From Ophiothrix spiculata (Eukaryota > Echinodermata > Ophiuroidea > Amphilepidida > Ophiotrichidae): a stretch of 37,310 nt of DNA. The position numbers and the translations under genes were made by a program. The notes beneath the pieces are model-generated. The model ran no database searches. It was not told the DNA's origin and was given only the letters and a program-made list of their open reading frames with translations. Location of the stretch: the NCBI GenBank assembly GCA_000969725.1, contig JXSR01S043702.1; one strand, 5' to 3'. Position 1 is the stretch's first letter. Each line of letters opens with the position of its first letter. Shown in pieces: positions 30,697 through 37,310 of this stretch.

Positions 30697-30831
30697 ACCA
30701 TCTTTTAATTCGATCATTGTTTAAAATCGTCGGTGTTTGTTTTGGCCCTCAGTACTTTTCTGCGGGAGCGTAGAAAGTACCTCGGCCCAAAACAAACACC
30801 TCCAATTTTAAACGACCTCAAAAGATGGTGC
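30697..30831. repeat. 135-bp hairpin element
   Basis: CACCATCTTTTAATTCGATC, GGTGTTTGTTTTGG and AGTACTTTTCTGCG in the left arm pair with CGTAGAAAGTACCTCGG, CCAAAACAAACACC and CTCAAAAGATGGTG in the right. The stem is about 63 bases with few mismatches. It lies about 150 bases downstream of the exon 1 donor, inside intron 1. Confidence 0.8.
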
Positions 30832-30979
30832 GCAGTTATATTATCTAAACAAAAGAATTTTTAAAATCTTTATTGCACTGAAACTAAAGATCAATGTTTC
30901 CAACATCCGACTTGTCCATGTAACAGTTAGATTATTTTGAAAAAGTCAATGGAAATAAATAAAATTAAGAAACACTAAC

Positions 30980-32918
30980 CTCCTGCCATTTGCAGCAATT
31001 TCTGTTGAATGCTCGTCAGTTTTCTCGGCTTGGTTTCCTCATCTTCGTCGTCAGATTTAGATTCGTACTGGTCTCGGTGTCGTTTCTTGGTTTTGTGTTC
31101 CTTCTTTTTCTTGGCCTTTTTGTCTTTTTTCTTCTTCTTATCTTTCTTATGCTTTTTCTCCGATTTATCTTTCTTCTTTTTTAACTTTGTTTTTTTAGTA
31201 GGTGACAATGTTTCTTGTGTGTTCTCAAGCATAGTTTTTTCAGGTGAACTATCGGGACTTTGTGAACTGTCCCGATGCTTTTTGTCAAAAGTCAATGAAC
31301 TATCCATTTCAGTGCTGTTCCTGGAGTCTTCACGTCTGCGTGTGGAATTGTTGGACTTTGACCGATGCTCCTCGTGCATCCTATCTGGGCTACGACTATA
31401 CCTATCCAAAGAATACTTGTCCGCTTTTCTTGAAATATTGTTTCCTTTTTCAAATTGATTGGCCTCATCAGGAGACTTCTTTTTGTGATTGTTTCTACTC
31501 TTTTTAGGCGACCTACTTGGCGGGGATCTGCTTTTGGTCACACTGTTTCTCTGATTTCTTTTGGGTGATCTGCTTCGACTTCTCGTAAATTTTTCTTGAT
31601 GATCTCTTTGTGGTGATCTGCTCCGACTGTCATTCATTTTACGCTGAAGAAACCTTTCTGGGGATCTATCCCTATTCCTAGCGTATGGATCTCTTTGAGG
31701 CGATTTGCTCTGTGATCTTCGATTCTTAATTCGTTGATCTCTCAGTGGTGATTTGCTTCGACTTCTGGTAGCTTTCCTATGACGATCTCTTTTAGGTGAC
31801 CTACTGCAACTTCTGGTCAATTTGGCTTGTCGATTTGTTTGTGGTGATCTGCTTCTACTTCTGGTCAGAGTACGATTATTTCTTTGAGGTGATCTGCTAC
31901 CACTGGTTATTCTAGCTTCCCGGCTTCTTTGAAGTGACTTGCTTCGACTTCTTCTAGATTGTCGGTTCCTTTGAGGCGACTTGCTTTGACTTCTTCTAGC
32001 TTGTCGGTTCCTTTGAGGCGACTTGCTTTGACTTCTTCTAGCTTGTCGGTTCCTTTGAGGTGACTTGCTTTGACTTCTTCTAACTTGTCGGTCTCTTTGC
32101 GGCGACTTGCTTTGACTTCTTCTACCTTGTGGATTTCTCTGAGGCGACTTGCTTCGACTTATGGTGATTTTAGCTTCCCGGTTTCTTCGAGGCGATCTAC
32201 TTTGACTTCTAACAACCGTGCGTCTTCTTGGAGACACACTCCTGTTATGTTCATTGGATGACCTGTGTTTATTTGTATCCATTCTTTGTTGCCTGGGAGA
32301 TCTATCCCTGTCCCTATTCTTTTCATGTCTGGGTGATCTGTCTCTAGTCCTATTCCTGTCACGAGAATCTGGTCTTGTACCTCTATATTGACTTTCACTT
32401 CCACGCCTCCCACCTGACGAGCGACGATTATCAGCACTTCTTGATCTGGATTTCTCAGACTTTTTATCTCGACCCTTTCTCTTCTCAAGACTAGGTGTCC
32501 TGTTACGCCCGTGTGTTTTGTTTCTTTCCTTCTGTTTTCTACTACTCCTATCATTATCAATAGATTCCAAGCTGGAATGCCTGTGTTTTCTATTTCTAGA
32601 TCGCTGACTTTTTCCTTTGTCTGACACTGCATACGCTCTAGGGAGCTTCGCAGACGTTTCGTCTGCACTGCTATTCGAAGACTCTTCAGAAAGATGGCGC
32701 TTTTTGGCCATCTTAGTTTTTTCCTTCTCCACAAAGTTCAATACTTGACTTTTATCATTTTCATAACGACAGTACGCTTTTGGAAGTTCTCGGACACTAC
32801 TATTGCTACTTGCGTCTGAGTCCCATGAGCTACTGCTTGATGATGGCCTACGCTGCCTTGGCGCAGGCAAGCTGCTTTCATCTGTTCTTGTATAGGCCCT
32901 TGGTATATAACTATCCAT
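30980..32918 (-). CDS. ARL6IP4: ARL6IP4 (SR-25)-like, first coding exon (RS domain)
   Basis: 1939-base exon encoding residues 1-646 of a 741-residue spliced product. ARL6IP4 is a nuclear, nucleolus- and speckle-associated SR-type protein linked to splicing regulation. The start ATG at 32918 is the first in frame after an upstream TGA. Residues 5-9, 45-49 and 92-96 repeat I/L-P-R/K-A-Y after Ser-rich tracts. Residues 150-470 are an RS domain with S-K/R-S-P-Q-R units, including four near-identical 14-residue repeats at 266-321. Residues 576-614 are Lys-rich, 623-628 acidic, and 633-646 read KLTSIQQKLLQMAG, then the donor GGAG|GTTAGT. The protein is longer than the vertebrate form (about 230-420 residues). 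The exon alone is generic; identity comes from the following three exons. Reading through the donor gives an immediate stop (647 residues). Confidence 0.93.
31956..32123 (-). repeat. Coding minisatellite, four 42-bp units in the RS domain
   Basis: Four consecutive units encode RRSQSKSPQRNRQA with one or two changes (residues 266-279, 280-293, 294-307, 308-321). At DNA level the units are nearly identical, so copy number may vary between alleles. More diverged units extend to both sides. Confidence 0.9.
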
Positions 32919-33234
32919 TCTGTAATCACCGCTTTGTTGTTCTCTGGTTAAACCTCGACTGTTTATAATTCATTAAATCTGTGCCTCATTAGTAATACGG
33001 TAATAGATATGTTTCATTACATTTGTGAGACTTATCCCTTTTTTGCTCAAACGAGGAACTTTCGATAATATGCTTCCTTGGTATCAGCAGATCTTCTCCT
33101 CCTTTGAACACATGTCATGATAAACCTGCAAATAAAAAAATAAACATGGGGTCACAAGTTAGAAGCTGGTCCTTTTTTGTTTCAACACCCAAAAAGTAGG
33201 AAAACCATGCCAATTTGCATTCAACAGATTGTAA
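32919..33234. other. 5' flank of the ARL6IP4-like gene
   Basis: Expected 5' UTR and promoter on the minus strand. An in-frame TGA lies about 56 bases before the ATG. An acceptor-like GTGATTACAG ends one base before it, so an upstream non-coding exon is possible. No TATA box is obvious. Confidence 0.4.
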
Positions 33235-33428
33235 GGGGCGCACCATTAGATATCCAAGGGGGAGCAGGAAGTTGGGTTCGGGGTGGATTTTTTTTTTGCG
33301 TCCCGTTCGAGGGGGATTTTTTTTTGCCTATGCCATGTTCAGGGGTGAATTTCTTCTGCCTATGGAGGGGGAGGGTTTTTTTTCGAAAAACTTCCTGCTC
33401 CCCCCTTGGAAATCTAATGGTACGCTCC
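33235..33428. mobile_element. 194-bp PIF/Harbinger-like MITE
   Basis: Ends GGGGCGCACCATTAGAT and ATCTAATGGTACGCTCC are inverted, and the matching arms continue through CCAAGGGGGAGCAGGAAGTT. The 3-bp duplication TAA lies at 33232-33234 and 33429-33431, typical of PIF/Harbinger. G-rich and T-rich interior, no gene. Confidence 0.78.
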
Positions 33429-33444
33429 TAAGTTTAAAGGGACT

Positions 33445-33658
33445 GCAGGGCTTCATTTTTGAAAAATGCTGAAGAGCTATATATTTCTCTCTTGAAAGGT
33501 TCAAGGAGAGTTGTCAGGAGAGTGATTTGAGGTCATGCCATTAGATATTACTTAACTGGTAGTAGTTTGAGGTGAGCTATATATTGCTCTCCTAAGAGAC
33601 TCTTTAGGCGAGCAGAGGAGAGCAATCACTCTAGCTCCCCTTAAAAATGAAGGCCTGC
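33445..33658. mobile_element. 214-bp TIR element
   Basis: GCAGGGCTTCATTTTT and AAAAATGAAGGCCTGC are inverted ends, flanked by GACT on both sides (33441-33444 and 33659-33662). The interior repeats GAGCTATATATT and CTCTCCT words. It starts 14 bases after the neighbouring MITE's duplication. Confidence 0.7.
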
Positions 33659-33784
33659 GACTGGCCTAAGTTCTCCCCGCTATTTTTTTACCCTAGGTAC
33701 ATATTTTGTTACATGAAGCGATAGAACATATTTATAGACTTAATATAACCTACCAAAAGATTTTGTGGAAAATTTGAGAAAATC

Positions 33785-34070
33785 AAGCCAGTAACCAGGG
33801 GGAGGGGGGGGGGAGGGTGTGTGCACCGCACCCCCCATCCCACCCCCAAATTTGAAAATGAACAAAACAGTCCACAAAAATCCCCGAAAGGTCCACAAAA
33901 AGAACTCCCTAAGTACCAAAATACCTGCTGAAAGTTCGTTCTTTGATAAAATACTACAAAAAACGCTTGTAAAACTACTGAAATTAGTCCACCAAAATGA
34001 AAAAAGTTTTCCTCCAAAAGGTCCCCTTTTGGAAAACCCGCACCCCCTTGAGAAAATCCTGGCTATGGGC
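33785..34070. repeat. Possible degraded hAT-like element
   Basis: The left side has CCAGTAACCAGGGGGAGG and the right side ends CCTTGAGAAAATCCTGGCTA then TGGGCC, which resemble inverted ends of hAT MITEs. The flanks show no convincing target duplication. ORFs on both strands (33709-34017, 33819-34103) are shadows of this repeat. 34071-34980 is AT-rich with no recognised gene. Confidence 0.4.
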
Positions 34071-34994
34071 CAGGAGAAAATAGCAATTCTTTACCTAGTT
34101 TGATTGTTTGCCTCCAGAGAAAAGAAATGGTGTGAAACAGTGTTTCTAGTTTAAAATCTTTTTTTAAAAAATAAGCAGCAAAGTCTGCACATTTCTTAAG
34201 TGCTTAACAATTGTTTTAAATATCAAAAGTTCTTTTGTTATACAGTTTTGAATCTCGGTCAACTTCATTTTCACTCACGCTGTACATTTCAAGGTCTGCA
34301 AAGTCATTTTGGGTGTGCATAGAGCACAACAATGCTGTACAAGGTGAACTAGGCAGTTTTCCTGTTTAACTTATAAATGCTTAGTCTTTCTATCAAATAT
34401 TGGTGGTATTTAAATTTTAAATGGTGATAAATCTCTTATTATTTCTTCACTTATTGATAATAGACGATTGTTACTATCAAAACAGATCTACTGGTATTAA
34501 AAACATTTTGTCATTTTATAAGAAATGTGATATTTGGGATAAACCTAATATTATTCAGCATGGTAATTTCAACGATGTTATTTTTCCAGTTTACAGACTG
34601 TATACTCCTCCCTTTGAACTTTTCAAATTAACTAATTTCAAGCTAAACTTAGCACTCACTGTGTTTTAAGGGGGGGGGGGGCAGCACAGTACTCAATTTT
34701 ACTTTTTGTAAGTTTATTTTGTACTGGTCATAACTTTTGAATTAAGTGCTTAAAGTTAATAAAACTTTATATTTCCAGAAAGGAATTTTCACAAGGAACA
34801 TGATGGTGATGTTGATTTTTGACCAGAGATCACATTTTTTGAGAAAATCACAAAAAACAAATTTTTTGGTCATTTGGATTTTGGCCAATTTTTTGATTTT
34901 CGTGCCAAAATAAGGTCACAATTTTTTCCATTTTTGTTCATAGTCAGGTCAGGTTTCTCTTTCTAGGGCCTGCTACTGTACTGGTATCCCAGTA

Positions 34995-35290
34995 TCCAGT
35001 ACTACCTGTCCCAGGGGCCGGATAGCGGCGGCTAAACCGTCATCCCTCATCGGTTTTGTACTAAGAAAGCTGATGAGGAGGGTAGCATTAGAAAGAATTA
35101 AAAAGAAGATCTACCTTAAGAGGTAGAATTAAAAAGAAGATCTACCTTAAGAGCGCCGGCTCAGGAGAGCCAACGGCGGTCATCCAGCACCCACCATCAT
35201 GCTGCCTTGTATGTTGGACATGGAAGCTCAAAGGCTAGGTCCACCGCCGAGAACAGTGGATTGGCGTCAGGAAGGACATCCAGCCAATTA
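34995..35290 (+). repeat. Retroelement-like tail sequence
   Basis: Contains ATGGAAGCTCAAAGGCTAGG and TGGCGTCAGGAAGGACATCC, a string resembling the common GGCGTCAGGAAGGGCATCC tail of dispersed repeats in many animal genomes (recalled). Upstream, AAAAAGAAGATCTACCTTAA is duplicated exactly with a 31-bp period (near 35099 and 35130). No ORF of reverse transcriptase type. Confidence 0.5.
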
Positions 35291-36003
35291 GTTCTGACTT
35301 GGATATCCCAAGTTTGCTCCATTCAAATCCTTACTATGACAGCAACAATGAAGACGGTTGCCGCGAGTGTGAGGTGAATCCGGTCACCCCCTTGACGCAT
35401 CAAAAACAGGCACTTTTGGGAAAAAAGTTAATTTTGACCCCTAAATTTCGTTCTGACAAACTTAAAAGTAGCTTTGACGAAAAATTTGATCTGTTTCACA
35501 TAGAAAAAGTCAATTCTTTTTATTCAATGAGGTTTGATTTTTTTACAATCTGCAATCACAATTGCCTATTTTGCTCCAAAATGAGACTAAAAATGGGCGA
35601 ATTTGGCCACTTCATGGGCAAATTTAGCCACTTTCAGGCCTAGAAATTCGTTCCCGAGTGCGAGAATCTGTTTAGATTCTTGCAAAGTAGTTCTACGAGA
35701 ATCCTAGATTCTCGCAAAAATTTTGATCTGGATTCTCCAAGGAACTTTTGCGAGAATCTTTTTTGAGATTAAAGAATTTGACAAATTTTCTCACAAAATG
35801 ATGATAAATTGAAATTTGAAAATTAAACATGACATAATTTTGATATTGTTACATCATTAAAGGCCGGATTCATTTCAGTGGTCCTCAAGTTTACCCTTTT
35901 ATATTTTGTCATATTATATTCTTTTCAGAGAATTATTATTCAAGCAAGTATGCATCAACGTCTCTCAATGGTCTTTACAAACGCTGCATAATAATTTGTT
36001 TAC

Positions 36004-36133
36004 CCTCCCATCCTCTTCCTCTACTTCTAAAGGACTGCAATTCTGTTTCCCAGTTCTTAAAAGCCGCTAGGCTGACGGTTTTGGGGTTTTTTGGCCCACC
36101 CGTTGCCATGGCCCCACTCCGACCGGCGGCCAT
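36004..36133 (-). CDS. Candidate first exon of a transposon-encoded or unknown protein
   Basis: A GC-richer island on the minus strand with AACATGGCC at the start. It encodes MAAGRSGAMATGGPKNPKTV then SLAAFKNWETELQSFRSRGR and GWE before a donor-like GGGAGG|GTAAAC. It lies inside the 35635-36957 TIR element, so it may be the N terminus of its lost transposase. I do not recognise the family, and no second exon was found. It does not splice in frame to the ARL6IP4-like first exon. Confidence 0.35.
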
Positions 36134-36583
36134 GTTGTTGACGGGCTTACCACATACCCTATCACACACTTCAAAGCAATAAATCACAAGAATTTCTATT
36201 TACAATTTATTCGCTTTATTTATTGCATTATAAAATTTTCAAATCATTTTTCATTGTAATATTGTGATTAGCTTGTATTTTATATTCATTTTGAACATGA
36301 ACGGTCTCTAAATACATGAAAATGACGCGATGGTCGATGGGAAAAAATATCAGATTTGAGGTATATCGGATCACATGGTAAAAACCTTTCCGAAACGATT
36401 GCCTATCTATCGCTGCATATGATTGGTTTTATTTTACTTAAATAATTGGTAAACTACCAATCGCCTGTTCAGACACGAAACTTTGACAGCGGTACCGGTA
36501 CCCACCAAGCTCCGAAGGGTCGTGTATAATACTGTTTTTAGGTAAACACAAACGTTGGGTTTCACCAAAAGATCGACTCTATA

Positions 36584-36795
36584 GGTCCGTTCATAGTACG
36601 CCGCACTGCAGTGCAGTGCGTTGTTTTACTGCACTGCATAGTTTACTGCAAGAAACTGCAGTGCGGCGTCGCAATAAAGTTAAATATGTTTTAACTTGAA
36701 ATGCGTCAACGTGCGGCAAGGTGCAGCAAATAATGATCGATATATCGGTAAAATTTGCCGCACTGCATAAAGTTGCGGCGTACTATGAACAGACC
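36584..36795. mobile_element. 212-bp PIF/Harbinger-like MITE, nested
   Basis: GGTCCGTTCATAGTACGCCG at the left and CGGCGTACTATGAACAGACC at the right are inverted with one mismatch. Flanks ATA and TTA could be a decayed 3-bp target. Inside, ACTGCAGTGC and TGCACTGCA words repeat. Inserted in the 35635-36957 element. Confidence 0.78.
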
Positions 36796-37310
36796 TTAAG
36801 TTTATCAATGAAATGTTTACTACGATAATTGGCACTTGCATTTAAAGGTATGGGAAGCTTGTTGAATAGTTTTTCACGCGAATCCAAATGGATTCGCGGA
36901 TTACTGTCTCGACGCGAATCTTTGCGCGAATCGATTCGCGTCGAATTTCTAGGCCTGACTTTTTAACTTAAAACGTTAATTTACCCCATTTCCAGTTGGA
37001 GTTTCTTAACCAAATTTTAGACATGTGTTTGATAGGGTATTTAAAACAATTCTGATCAAAAAAAATTAACATTTTGGCAAAAAATTTAATATTCTGGCAA
37101 GTTTCATTATGGCATACTTTCAGCAAATTCTTCATTGTTTCTTATTGGACATGTTGAATGGATTATCAGAAAATATACCCTATTCTAGCAACACAAAATT
37201 GCCAATATAACTTCACTTAGGAGTGACGAAATCTACTGATTTTGGTGTCATTTTATTTGTAATGAGATCCTCTTTCCAATAAACTCAATTCCATAAAATT
37301 TATATCAGTT

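Larger units (their letters stand above)
28709..30979 (-). other. ARL6IP4-like intron 1 of the coding region
   Basis: 2271-base intron with donor GGAG|GTTAGT. It holds a TTTAGTGAG minisatellite, a hAT-like MITE (29918-30061) and a hairpin at 30697-30831. If it is retained, translation stops at the TAG overlapping the donor. 28710-29240 and 30120-30690 show nothing recognised. Confidence 0.85.
35635..36957. mobile_element. 1.3-kb TIR element (CAGGCCTAGAAATTCG)
   Basis: CAGGCCTAGAAATTCG at the left is matched by CGAATTTCTAGGCCTG at the right. ACTTT flanks both ends (35630-35634 and 36958-36962), a possible 5-bp duplication. Subterminal GCGAGAATC and GCGAATC words repeat in both orientations, like transposase-binding arrays. 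It contains a possible exon (36004-36133) and a nested PIF-like MITE (36584-36795). 36963-37310 is AT-rich with nothing recognised. Confidence 0.7.

Noticed and set aside
31009..31458. 149-residue plus-strand ORF rich in Ser/Phe/Leu
   Set aside because: Antisense shadow of the Lys/Ser/Arg-rich first exon of the ARL6IP4-like gene.
32159..32734. 191-residue minus-strand ORF
   Set aside because: Second-frame shadow of the same SR-rich exon.
34421..34669. 82-residue plus-strand ORF in AT-rich sequence
   Set aside because: Composition follows the local AT bias. No motif, acceptor or neighbouring exon supports it.
1..37310. CRISPR array, operon or prokaryotic gene cluster
   Set aside because: The direct repeats seen are minisatellites or transposon arms without regular unique spacers, and both genes are intron-split animal genes.

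Overview
This is a eukaryotic, animal-type window. Both genes I can support are split by GT/AG introns. They sit among dense short inverted-repeat transposons, a tRNA-derived SINE and a 795-base assembly gap. Telomere-like TTAGGG tracts, frequent AGGCCTA words and the transposon spectrum suggest an invertebrate deuterostome such as an echinoderm or hemichordate. That placement is an inference.

Two genes lie on the minus strand. The left one (coding exons 9432-10322, 3389-3656 and 1381-1736) is an UNC93A-like multi-pass membrane protein. Its three exons join in frame into about 486-504 residues. The right one (coding exons 30980-32918, 28549-28708, 27082-27151 and 22768-22824) encodes a 741-residue SR-rich nuclear protein. 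Its last three small exons carry the C-terminal module of ARL6IP4 (SR-25). These exons are too short to stand out as ORFs and were found by reading splice sites. All three junctions are phase-consistent.

Layout: 1-1015 is a TTCGGA-rich array with a 481-bp inverted-repeat element inside it. 1381-10322 is the UNC93A-like gene, whose two introns hold foldback elements, a SINE and a three-level transposon nest (5214-8402 containing 5493-7692 containing 7233-7513). 10323-22767 is intergenic and transposon-rich, with a gap at 12223-13017. It holds several elements whose target duplications can be read (8-bp hAT type at 11364-11731 and 22124-22649; TTAA type at 14550-15485 and 19572-19868) and two copies of a foldback element with telomere-like cargo. 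22768-32918 is the ARL6IP4-like gene, with an inverted-repeat element carrying a dead transposase in intron 3 and two hAT-type MITEs. 33235-37310 holds more MITEs, a retroelement-like tail and a 1.3-kb element with a possible transposase first exon.

No operon, CRISPR array, rRNA or functional tRNA gene was seen. The two genes have no evident functional link. I found no wholly new system. The strongest observations are the nested insertion with its preserved empty site, the telomere-like elements, and a triplicated PRAY motif plus an intron-retention stop in the SR protein.
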